Source: an uncultured Phycisphaerales bacterium
Lineage (GTDB): Bacteria > Planctomycetota > Phycisphaerae > Sedimentisphaerales > Anaerobacaceae
Assembly (NCBI GenBank): GCA_937868145.1
Contig: CALMMH010000954.1
Span: forward strand, 1-12,391
DNA: 12,391 nt
Direction of reading: 5' to 3'
Shown: positions 6,678 through 12,391 of the stretch, one piece after another
How positions within the stretch are numbered: position 1 is the first letter of the stretch
Layout of the letters: the number at the start of each line of letters is the position of its first letter
Notes under the pieces: model-generated
Seen by the model: only the letters and a program-made list of their open reading frames with translations
What the model was told of the DNA's origin: nothing
Database searches by the model: none
Program-made: the position numbers and the translations under genes

Positions 6678-7529
6678 TCATCGCAGATCGAAAGGCGTGT
6701 TGTCGACAGGCTCGAACCACCCCAGTCGGAGGGTTGATGTGTCGACTCCATAGGCATTGGTCACATCAAGTTGAGCCATCGATTGCGATCCGGCGTGGCC
6801 GTCGGTCCAGCCCACGTTTGCGACATCCCCGTGCCGGAAATGGATGGACGGCGACATGCGGTACTCGGTCATGACCTGGCCGTTGAGCACCGCGAAAGGC
6901 GGCTCGGCGAAGGAATACTCGATGAGAGACGTCCCGTTGTTGGCCATGGCGGAATCCGCAAACATCAGCGTTGCTGTCGGATTGGCCACTTCGCTGGCAC
7001 GGGTCGTGCGGGCGTACGCCTGTTGGAAGGCCTGTTCGCCGTTCAGGCCGGCGTCCCACAAGCGGCTGCCCAGGTACGCCATGTTGTAGCCATACCCGCC
7101 GCAGCCTTGTTCGAAGCTGGTGCTCCAATCGGTGCTCTTGACGAAATCGACGTGCACGGGGCACTCCTTGATCCGCCCGTCGGCCAAGTACCCGGCCAGC
7201 GGGCCCTTCGACGCGTCGAAGGGTTCCGAGAGACGATCGCGGACTCCATGCCAGCGGCGTCGTCCGGCGTTGTCCCACATGTCGCTTGCGGCCGGAACGT
7301 AGAAGCCGTCGTTCTCGGTGGCATAGCCGATGTTCGCCAGGACGAGTTGGCGGAGGTCGGAGCGGCACACCAGGCCATGCGCCTGGGATCTCGCCATGGC
7401 CAACGCGGGCATCAACAGGGCCAGCAGCAGGGCAATCGTGGAGATCACGACGAGCAGCTCCACCAGGGTGAACGCACCGTTGCCGATGCGTCTGGGAGTC
7501 CTGTTTGCATTCTGTTTGCATAGATCCAT
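6678..7529 (-). CDS. Type II secretion/pilin-like protein with H-x9-DG motif
   Basis: A 283-residue protein with a prepilin leader: basic N-terminus, then GAFTLVELLVVIS (18-30) and a hydrophobic helix to about residue 45. Prepilin peptidase would cut just before Phe20, with Glu24 at position +5. The C-terminal part carries His233-x9-Asp243-Gly244, the signature of planctomycete and verrucomicrobial prepilin-like proteins. It should be anchored in the inner membrane with a globular domain outside; the partner and job are unknown. Cysteines at 55, 123 and 143 could form a disulfide. AGGA lies seven bases before the ATG. The gap to the upstream surface-protein gene is nine bases and to the next gene 13 bases, so it is probably in the same transcript. 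The family is abundant in these genomes, so its place here may or may not be functional. Confidence 0.88.
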   Translation of the reverse strand: MDLCKQNANRTPRRIGNGAFTLVELLVVISTIALLLALLMPALAMARSQAHGLVCRSDLRQLVLANIGYATENDGFYVPAASDMWDNAGRRRWHGVRDRLSEPFDASKGPLAGYLADGRIKECPVHVDFVKSTDWSTSFEQGCGGYGYNMAYLGSRLWDAGLNGEQAFQQAYARTTRASEVANPTATLMFADSAMANNGTSLIEYSFAEPPFAVLNGQVMTEYRMSPSIHFRHGDVANVGWTDGHAGSQSMAQLDVTNAYGVDTSTLRLGWFEPVDNTPFDLR

Positions 7530-7538
7530 CGCGTTATC

Positions 7539-8657
7539 CTATTCGTCCTGAAACTGGATTCGCCATTGTTCGACGCCTTGCCATTGAGCCGCGAGAACCG
7601 CGAAGTCCCGGCTGCCGACGACGTGGTCTTGCGGCGCCGCCAGATCGCATCGGCGATTCCATCGCTCCTGTCCGAACTGAGACTGCCAGGCGGCTGCCAG
7701 AAGCGAGAGATCGCAGTAGTCCACGACGCCGTCGAGGTTGATGTCCGCGGCGTATTGCTGCTCGTGGAGGACGCCCACGGCTTCCAGATCGAAGCCGCCG
7801 GAACCCCAGGTGGGCCACTGATCGTAGATCGGGTGGTTCTGTGAGTAATTGAGCCACTCGGGGCCCGTGTTCGGATCGACGTGCAGCACGGCGTCGTCGA
7901 GGAAATCGCCGCTGCCGGGCACGTCCACGATCCGCACATAGCGAATGGCGTTCAAATCGACCTTGCCCGAGGTCACGTCCGGATGATCGGCAAGTTCATC
8001 GAGATCGAAGGGGGTGCCTGTGCAGACGCCATAGGCGTTCGGGTGCTTGCCGGCGAGGTTGCAGACGTCGCTCATGTCGATCGTGCCATAGGCGCCGGTT
8101 CGGGTGGGCGTGAGGGACACCGTGGGAAATCTTACGAAGTCCACGCCGTTGGACGACACTTCGACATAGGCCAGTTCGGCCAGCAATAGCCCCTTAAGCG
8201 AACCCAGCGCCGTAGTGACCTGCGACACCATGCCGTTCTCGAAGACCGCGAAATCGTAGCCGGATAGGTTGGCGATTGCCCCATTGCCGTTCGGGTCGTT
8301 CGGATCGTCAAACAGCAGCGTGATGTGACCGGGCAGAACGCCTTGCAGAATCTCCTGTGGCGTCAGCTCGCCGAGGCTGACGATGTCGGAGAACCTTCCC
8401 GTGACGGGCCCGAGAGCCTTTGTCGGATCGTCCCAGTCGCCCGACCATGTCTGGTCCGAAGGGGCGTATTCGACGACCTCGACCGCCCAAGCGCGAAAGA
8501 TCGGATTGAGCAGGGCCTGAGATGCCTCGGGATCGCAGTGACGCCGCGTGTTCGGATCGATATAGCCGTCGATCCCGGATTGCGTGTACGACCCAGCGAG
8601 AGTCGTACACGCGACCATGAAACAGAGGAAGACGCCTGTCGTCATTTGCCCCGGCAT
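7539..8657 (-). CDS. Secreted surface-type protein with C-terminal dockerin-like repeats
   Basis: A 372-residue exported protein. The N-terminus has a hydrophobic stretch (GVFLCFMVACTTLAG) that could be a signal peptide. VAC is close to a lipobox but the position before it is Met, so lipidation is doubtful. Residues about 30-297 form a beta-rich domain with SGYDFAVFENG (132-142), ELAYVEVSSNGVDFVRFP (161-178), NLAGKH, GTPFDLDEL and GGFDLEAVGV. I recognise this pattern from Bacteroidota surface proteins encoded beside DUF4465 genes. Residues 304-326 (DINLDGVVDYCDLSLLAAAW) and about 335-360 are two dockerin-like calcium-binding segments, the second degenerate. ATG 8657 overlaps the upstream gene by 16 bases and has AGGAG seven bases before it; ATG 8645 forms an ATGA overlap and is the alternative. 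Translational coupling to the DUF4465 gene is likely. A role in binding or presenting a corrinoid is inferred from context only. Confidence 0.78.
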   Translation of the reverse strand: MPGQMTTGVFLCFMVACTTLAGSYTQSGIDGYIDPNTRRHCDPEASQALLNPIFRAWAVEVVEYAPSDQTWSGDWDDPTKALGPVTGRFSDIVSLGELTPQEILQGVLPGHITLLFDDPNDPNGNGAIANLSGYDFAVFENGMVSQVTTALGSLKGLLLAELAYVEVSSNGVDFVRFPTVSLTPTRTGAYGTIDMSDVCNLAGKHPNAYGVCTGTPFDLDELADHPDVTSGKVDLNAIRYVRIVDVPGSGDFLDDAVLHVDPNTGPEWLNYSQNHPIYDQWPTWGSGGFDLEAVGVLHEQQYAADINLDGVVDYCDLSLLAAAWQSQFGQERWNRRCDLAAPQDHVVGSRDFAVLAAQWQGVEQWRIQFQDE

Positions 8658-10108
8658 GAGTTCTCTCCTGCAACAGGTTCGGCCGGGGTATCGACGGTTT
8701 GCTCGTCCTGGCCCACTCCGCTGACGATCGCATCGATGCAGACGTAGGCGGGGGTGTTCATGCCGAAATCGCCGGTGTCGGTGGAAGCCAGGGTGAACTG
8801 GAGGGCCTTGACGGTTCCCAGCGAGGTCAGATCGACGAAAGCCCAGGAGTCCAGAATGTAATCCTGACTCTTGTTCTCAAAGCGGAAGTCGGCGAGGTAG
8901 AATTCGACCGCGTCAGTGGCCAGGTCGTTGGCGTCGACGCCTGTGATGGTGAGCTTGAACCAGTCCGGGTCGTCGCCTGTGTCTCCGCCGAACTTCTTGG
9001 TGAAGGCGCCGCCGTCTCGCATCTCGTAGAAGGCATAGGAGTTGTTCGTGACGTACAGGCCCGTGAAGATCTGCGGATTGTCGAAGGTCAGCGTCGGGAT
9101 GGTCTCCCAGCCGACGAAAGCGACCGCGTAGTTGGCTGTGCCGCCTTGGCCGGACCCGGCGATGGCGTTGTACTGGGCGGTATAGCCTGTGGCGTTGGCG
9201 TCGGTGCAATTGGAGTAGGCGAAGCCCTCCCAGTAGGCCCAATCGACGTTGTAGAGATTGTTGAAGGAAGCCGAACCGCTGGTGAATTGGCCTGAGCCGT
9301 CGTCGCCGTTCCAGCAGGACTCGGCGGCCAGCGTCAGATCGTCGAACGTAGCGACGTTGTATCGCGGGAGGACGGTATCGATGCAGACGTAGGCGGGGGT
9401 GTTCATGCCGAAATCGCCGGTGTCGCTGGAAGCCAGGGTGAACTGGAGGGCCTTGACTGCGCCCAGCGAAGACAGATCGACGAAGGCCCAGGAGTCCAGG
9501 ATGTAATCCTGGCTTTTGTTCTCAAATCGGAAGTCGGCCAGGTAGAATTCGATGGTGCCGGTGGCCAGATCGTTGGGGTCAAGGCCTGTGATGGTGAGTT
9601 TGAACCAGTCGGGATCGTCGCCGGTGTCTCCGCCGAACTTCTTGGTGAAGGCGCCGCCGTCTCGCATCTCGTGGAAGGCATAGCAGTTGTTCGTGACGTA
9701 CAGGCCGGTGAAGACCTGCGGATTGTCGAAGGTCAGCGTCGGGATGGTCTCCCAACCGACGAAAGCGACTGCGTAGTTGGATGTGCCTCCCTGGCCGGAC
9801 CCGGCGATGGCGTTGTACTGGGCGATCGCATAGTCTGTGTCGTTGGTGTCGGTGCAATTGGAGTAGGCGAATCCCTCCCAGCAGGCCCAATCGACGTTGT
9901 AGAGGTTGTTGAAAGAGGCCTGGCCGCTGGTGAATTGGCCTGAGCCGTCGTTGCCGTTCCAGCAGGACTCGGGGGCCAGTGTCAGATCGTCAAACGTGGC
10001 GACGGTCGCATGGAGTGCGCCGGCAGTCAGAAGAACCCAGATGCATGTTAGCCCTGCGGGGAATGGAACGGCATGTGTGGAATGGGACCGGGGGGACGTG
10101 GACTTCAT
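8642..10108 (-). CDS. Secreted tandem DUF4465 protein, first gene behind the cobalamin riboswitch
   Basis: A 488-residue protein: a signal peptide of about 34 residues (hydrophobic LTCIWVLLTAG, cut after ALHA), two DUF4465 domains at about 36-246 and 252-462, and a short polar tail. Each copy starts with VATFDDLTL, carries ESCWNG, GSGQGGT, NYAVAFVGWETIPTL, GGAFTKKFGGDTGDDPDWF and ENKSQDYILDSWAF, and ends with NTPAYVCID. No lipobox, sorting motif or C-terminal helix is seen, so it is probably released or held by another protein. In Bacteroidota, DUF4465 proteins are found with B12 uptake genes, and I recall the BtuH surface cobalamin binders as belonging here; that needs checking. AAAGGAGGT (10114-10122) lies five bases before the ATG. 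The riboswitch and terminator upstream imply that the gene is off when cobalamin is plentiful. A cobalamin-capture role is likely but inferred. Confidence 0.88.
   Translation of the reverse strand: MKSTSPRSHSTHAVPFPAGLTCIWVLLTAGALHATVATFDDLTLAPESCWNGNDGSGQFTSGQASFNNLYNVDWACWEGFAYSNCTDTNDTDYAIAQYNAIAGSGQGGTSNYAVAFVGWETIPTLTFDNPQVFTGLYVTNNCYAFHEMRDGGAFTKKFGGDTGDDPDWFKLTITGLDPNDLATGTIEFYLADFRFENKSQDYILDSWAFVDLSSLGAVKALQFTLASSDTGDFGMNTPAYVCIDTVLPRYNVATFDDLTLAAESCWNGDDGSGQFTSGSASFNNLYNVDWAYWEGFAYSNCTDANATGYTAQYNAIAGSGQGGTANYAVAFVGWETIPTLTFDNPQIFTGLYVTNNSYAFYEMRDGGAFTKKFGGDTGDDPDWFKLTITGVDANDLATDAVEFYLADFRFENKSQDYILDSWAFVDLTSLGTVKALQFTLASTDTGDFGMNTPAYVCIDAIVSGVGQDEQTVDTPAEPVAGENSCRGK
8732..10003. 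repeat. Direct duplication of the DUF4465 domain at DNA level
   Basis: Bases 8732-9355 and 9377-10003 are near-identical direct copies with long uninterrupted matches. They are offset by 645 bases in the left part; one copy has one extra codon near 9825-9830. Most differences are single synonymous-looking changes. This points to a recent in-frame tandem duplication or continuing gene conversion. Confidence 0.92.
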
Positions 10109-10113
10109 ACTCT

Positions 10114-10122
10114 ACCTCCTTT
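10114..10122 (-). promoter_or_regulatory. Strong Shine-Dalgarno sequence of the DUF4465 gene
   Basis: The minus strand reads AAAGGAGGT, five bases before the ATG at 10108. It fixes the start and is the longest ribosome binding site in the window. It lies downstream of the terminator, so the riboswitch probably acts on transcription and not by hiding this site. Confidence 0.85.
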
Positions 10123-10200
10123 GCGGGGCGTTTCCACGCCGATCGTGGCGTGAGAATCCCCTGGCAGAGGCCCAGGACGCGGGACCTTCTGTCGGACAAT

Positions 10201-10234
10201 AAAAAAACCGTCGCTCCCGCGAGAGGAACGACGG
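10201..10234 (-). terminator. Intrinsic terminator between riboswitch and DUF4465 gene
   Basis: On the minus strand, CCGTCG (10229-10234) pairs with CGACGG (10208-10213). Three further pairs lie inside it (10225-10227 with 10215-10217) after a mismatch. Seven Us (10201-10207) follow directly. It sits after the aptamer and before the first gene, where a transcription-attenuating expression platform belongs. The stretch from 10123 to 10200 holds nothing else I recognise. Confidence 0.85.
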
Positions 10235-10278
10235 CTCTTGTCGAAGATCCAGCGAACCGGGCCCAAAGGCCTCGGCTC

Positions 10279-10341
10279 ACCTGCCACGTGCGTTCCATAT
10301 CGCGAGAACACAACACCTTGCGCATCCAACCACAGGCAGGT
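10279..10341 (-). promoter_or_regulatory. Candidate anti-aptamer pairing of the riboswitch
   Basis: The B12-box segment ACCTGCC (10335-10341 on the minus strand) is exactly complementary to GGCAGGT at 10279-10285, downstream of the aptamer. The pairing extends by GTG/CAC past a 1x2 internal loop. The same B12-box bases pair within the aptamer with the TAGGCA segment at 10531-10536, so the two folds exclude each other. Confidence 0.5.
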
Positions 10342-10540
10342 TTTCTGACTCGCGTCTTACCCTGAGACTCCTTCCCATCCGCATACAGCGAACAGTGGCT
10401 TGGGCTCTTCTGAGATCTCAGATTTCAAATTTGAGATTTCAGAGAGCCGGTGTCTCGGGGATTTCCGAATGGATTCGGAACAGACGCTCACAGCGGCGCG
10501 ACCGTCGCGGATTTTCACCGCGTTCCCGTTTGCCTATCTC
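10330..10540 (-). ncRNA. Cobalamin (AdoCbl-type) riboswitch aptamer
   Basis: Read on the minus strand, the class hallmarks occur in order. ATAGGCA (10531-10537) forms the closing stem with TGCCTGT (10332-10338), including one T-G wobble. GGGAAC follows, then GGTGAAAATCC (10509-10519) inside a GCGG/CCGC stem, then GCCGCTGTGA ending at 10488. After the peripheral arm come GCCACTG (10393-10399), GGGAAGG (10370-10376) and the B12 box AGTCAGAAAACCTGCC (10335-10350). The core is 206 nt, normal for the class. It lies in the leader of the DUF4465 gene, about 55 nt after the predicted transcription start, and is followed by a terminator. Binding of adenosylcobalamin or a related corrinoid should stop transcription of the genes to its left. 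Confidence 0.96.
10403..10448 (-). repeat. AT-rich repeat forming an extended peripheral arm of the riboswitch
   Basis: GGCTCT (10443-10448) pairs with AGAGCC (10403-10408). Inside it CTGA pairs with TCAG and ATCTCA with TGAGAT, giving a hairpin of about 16 pairs. The inner part (10410-10442) is built from short palindromes such as TCAAATTTGA and TCTGAGATCTCAGA, unlike the GC-rich surroundings. It resembles a dispersed low-complexity repeat. Confidence 0.6.
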
Positions 10541-10598
10541 GGAGCAAGAGCTCCAAGACCTGCAGTCGAATCATGCACTTGAAAAAGAACAAGGGAGT

Positions 10599-10627
10599 AT
10601 CGTAGGGAGGAGTTCGAGGGGTGTCAA
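10599..10627 (-). promoter_or_regulatory. Promoter of the cobalamin-riboswitch transcript
   Basis: On the minus strand, a perfect TTGACA (10622-10627) is followed after 17 bases by TACGAT (10599-10604), four of six matches. The predicted start is near 10592, giving a leader of about 485 nt that contains the whole riboswitch and terminator. Confidence 0.75.
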
Positions 10628-10704
10628 GAGGGAAAATCTTTTCGAGAACTTGTGTGCCGGCGGCGCGGAGTCGGAGGATGAAGCGTGGATTGTTGAGAGA
10701 AGGA

Positions 10705-10746
10705 GGAAGAAACGCGTCCCGGGCGGACCGGAGTGGTCCGCCCGGG
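10705..10746 (-). terminator. Terminator of the chemotaxis receptor gene
   Basis: CCCGGGCGGACC (10718-10729) and GGTCCGCCCGGG (10735-10746) form a perfect 12-bp stem with a 5-nt loop, 25 bases after the receptor stop codon. On the minus strand a pyrimidine run with TTTCTTCC follows. It insulates the receptor gene from the riboswitch promoter 80 bases further on. The stretch 10628-10704 holds nothing else I recognise. Confidence 0.72.
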
Positions 10747-10771
10747 GGCTGCGCTTTTGTCGGTGGTCCTG

Positions 10772-12391
10772 TCAGGAATTGAAGTGATCCATCGCATCGT
10801 CATCGTTCAAAGGGATGTCGTGGCTCTGAGACCGCTTGGCGGACTTGGCTGTTTTCTTTTTGCTCTGGGTAATCTGATGGAAAGCCTCATCCGACCTGCC
10901 GAATTGTGGGGTTGCGACCGCGTGTTTTGCGGCTCCGCGTCCGGCCTTCAGGTCCGATCCATACTTCCGGTCGTGCACGACCGCAGTCTTCCTGTCGGAT
11001 TGCTGCGAACCGCAGCCCTCGACCAGCACGGCCAGTTGATTTACCATCTCATTCATCGCCTGGGCCTGTGCGGACAGTTCCTCAGAGGCGCTGGCGGATT
11101 CCTCGGCGTTGGCGGCGTTCTGCTGGGTGACCTTGTCCATCTGGGCGACCGCCGTGTTGACCTGGTCGATGCCTTTGGCCTGCTCCTGATTGGCCGCGGC
11201 AATTTCACTGACCAGATTTGTGGTCTTGCCCACGCTCTGAACGATCTCCTCCAAAACTTTGCCGACCTCGGTGGCGATGTCGACTCCGTTTTTGGAGTTT
11301 CTGACGGACTCCTCGATCATGGCGGCGGTGTTCTTGGCCGCTTCCGCCGATCGGATCGCCAGATTCCGCACTTCCTCGGCCACCACGGCAAAGCCCTTGC
11401 CGGCCTCGCCCGCGCGGGCGGCCTCGACCGCGGCGTTCAGCGCCAACAGGTTCGTCTGGAACGCGATCTCGTCGATGACCTTGATGATTTTGGCGGTCTC
11501 GTCGGAGCTCTTCTGAATGTCCAGGATCGCCGCATTCATCCGGCCCATGGACTCGGCGCCGGTGCCCGCGGACTTCTTGGCTTCTTCCGCCAGCGTGTTG
11601 GCCTGCTGGGCACTGTCGGCGTTCTGCTTGGTCATCGCGGACATCTCTTCCAGACTGCTGGAGGTCTCCTGGAGTCCGGCGGCCTGTTCGGTGGCTCCCT
11701 CGGCCAGCGACTGGGAGGCCGAGGAAATCTGTCCGGAGGCGGACGCCACCTGCTCGGCTCCTTCGGTCAGTTGTTTCACAACGACCTGGATCTTGCGCGT
11801 GATGCTGCGGGCCATGAAGAACCAGATGAGGATGGCGACGACCAGCGATCCACCGGCGATCGTGGCCAGAAGCCGATTCCCTGCGGCTCCGATTTGCGTG
11901 ACCTGGTCCTTGGCCTCATAGAACTCATCGAGATAGGAGCCGACGCCGATAACCCAGTCCCAGGGCTCGAAGTAGACCAGCCGTGCGACTTTCTCGCGGG
12001 CCACGGCGTCGCCGTCGTTTTTCCACGGATAGCGTTGTTCATCCGTCTGGCCTTCTTTCAACGCAAGGGCTTTCTTGCAGATGTCCTGGATGAACAGGGA
12101 CCCGGTGGCGTCCTTGGCTTCCCAGACGGACTCTCCGTCGCGTTTTCCGCCGGCGGAGATGACGTACTTGCCCTTGGAGTCCAGGACGAAGACATAGCCG
12201 GTCTTGCCCACCTTGGCGGCCATGATGGACGTCCGCAGCGAGGTGACGCTCTCCTGGGGCACGCCGACGTATAGCATGCCGATCACTTTCTTGGTGGAGT
12301 CGAGGATCGGCTCATAGGCCGTGATGTACCATTTGTTCACGACGAACGCGCGTCCCTGGTAGGTTTCGCCCTGCAGCACACGGGCGATCAC
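10772..12391 (-). CDS. Methyl-accepting chemotaxis protein with Cache sensor domain, N-terminus beyond the window
   Basis: At least 539 residues are present; the frame runs off the right edge, and the GTG at the edge is probably an internal Val. Residues 1-165 are the end of a periplasmic Cache module (VGKTGYVFVLDSKGKYVIS, then WDWVIGVGSYLDEF, as in Cache_2/Cache_3 receptors). Residues 173-194 are a membrane helix. The usual HAMP domain is reduced: RSITRKIQVVVKQL follows the helix, but the second half is replaced at once by the signalling coil (VASASGQISSASQSLAEGA). The conserved hairpin tip EIAFQTNLLALNAAVEAARA (308-327) binds CheA and CheW. Gln/Glu pairs such as EGATEQAAGLQETSSSLEE look like methylation sites. 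The tail is long, basic and polar, with no CheR-binding pentapeptide. The ligand is unknown; Cache domains often bind small organic acids or amino acids. Confidence 0.94.
   Translation of the reverse strand: MIARVLQGETYQGRAFVVNKWYITAYEPILDSTKKVIGMLYVGVPQESVTSLRTSIMAAKVGKTGYVFVLDSKGKYVISAGGKRDGESVWEAKDATGSLFIQDICKKALALKEGQTDEQRYPWKNDGDAVAREKVARLVYFEPWDWVIGVGSYLDEFYEAKDQVTQIGAAGNRLLATIAGGSLVVAILIWFFMARSITRKIQVVVKQLTEGAEQVASASGQISSASQSLAEGATEQAAGLQETSSSLEEMSAMTKQNADSAQQANTLAEEAKKSAGTGAESMGRMNAAILDIQKSSDETAKIIKVIDEIAFQTNLLALNAAVEAARAGEAGKGFAVVAEEVRNLAIRSAEAAKNTAAMIEESVRNSKNGVDIATEVGKVLEEIVQSVGKTTNLVSEIAAANQEQAKGIDQVNTAVAQMDKVTQQNAANAEESASASEELSAQAQAMNEMVNQLAVLVEGCGSQQSDRKTAVVHDRKYGSDLKAGRGAAKHAVATPQFGRSDEAFHQITQSKKKTAKSAKRSQSHDIPLNDDDAMDHFNS

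Noticed and set aside
10733..12274. Open frame of 513 codons on the plus strand opposite the chemoreceptor
   Set aside because: It is an antisense shadow caused by GC-rich third codon positions; the minus-strand protein shows clear Cache, membrane and MCP signalling domains.
1..12391. CRISPR array, tRNA, rRNA, insertion sequence or prophage genes
   Set aside because: No regularly spaced short repeats, no tRNA-like cloverleaf or rRNA sequence noticed, and no transposase or integrase motif on either strand.

Overview
The window is GC-rich chromosomal DNA that looks like a Planctomycetota genome, most likely the Phycisphaerae side. The clues are a pilin-like protein with the H-x9-DG signature, a secreted protein ending in planctomycete-style dockerin-like repeats, a secreted glycoside hydrolase, and a spurious-peptide repeat between genes. 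This assignment is inference; there is no rRNA or tRNA in the window to confirm it. I see no CRISPR array, transposase or phage gene.

Plus strand, left side (1-2787): the C-terminal part of 2-amino-3-ketobutyrate CoA ligase (kbl); a short intergenic region with a good sigma70-type promoter and a hairpin in the leader; then a probable two-gene operon of a DUF362 double [4Fe-4S] protein and an XRE-type repressor carrying a LexA-like S24 domain with an intact Ala-Gly cleavage site and Ser/Lys dyad.

A convergent gap (2788-2952) carries a hairpin and a REP/MITE-like element. All following genes lie on the minus strand. Read in their direction of transcription, from the right: an N-terminally cut methyl-accepting chemotaxis protein with its own terminator (10705-12391); then a complete regulatory block made of promoter TTGACA-17-TACGAT, a cobalamin (B12) riboswitch, an anti-aptamer segment, an intrinsic terminator with seven Us and a strong Shine-Dalgarno sequence (10627 down to 10108); then a tight run of four genes: tandem DUF4465 secreted protein, secreted protein with dockerin-like repeats, H-x9-DG pilin-like protein, and Dph6-type PP-loop ATPase. 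Two more genes follow: comF, with its own promoter placed so that its mRNA should be leaderless, and a secreted alpha-galactosidase-like glycoside hydrolase.

The main discovery is the B12-riboswitch-controlled run. DUF4465 proteins in Bacteroidota include, as I recall, surface cobalamin-binding proteins (BtuH), and the neighbouring surface protein resembles proteins that accompany them there. Here the pair occurs with no TonB receptor or ABC transporter in view, with a duplicated DUF4465 domain and with a pilin-like gene in the same run. That suggests a B12-capture system of different architecture. The riboswitch is visible directly in the sequence; the cobalamin-binding role of the proteins is inference.
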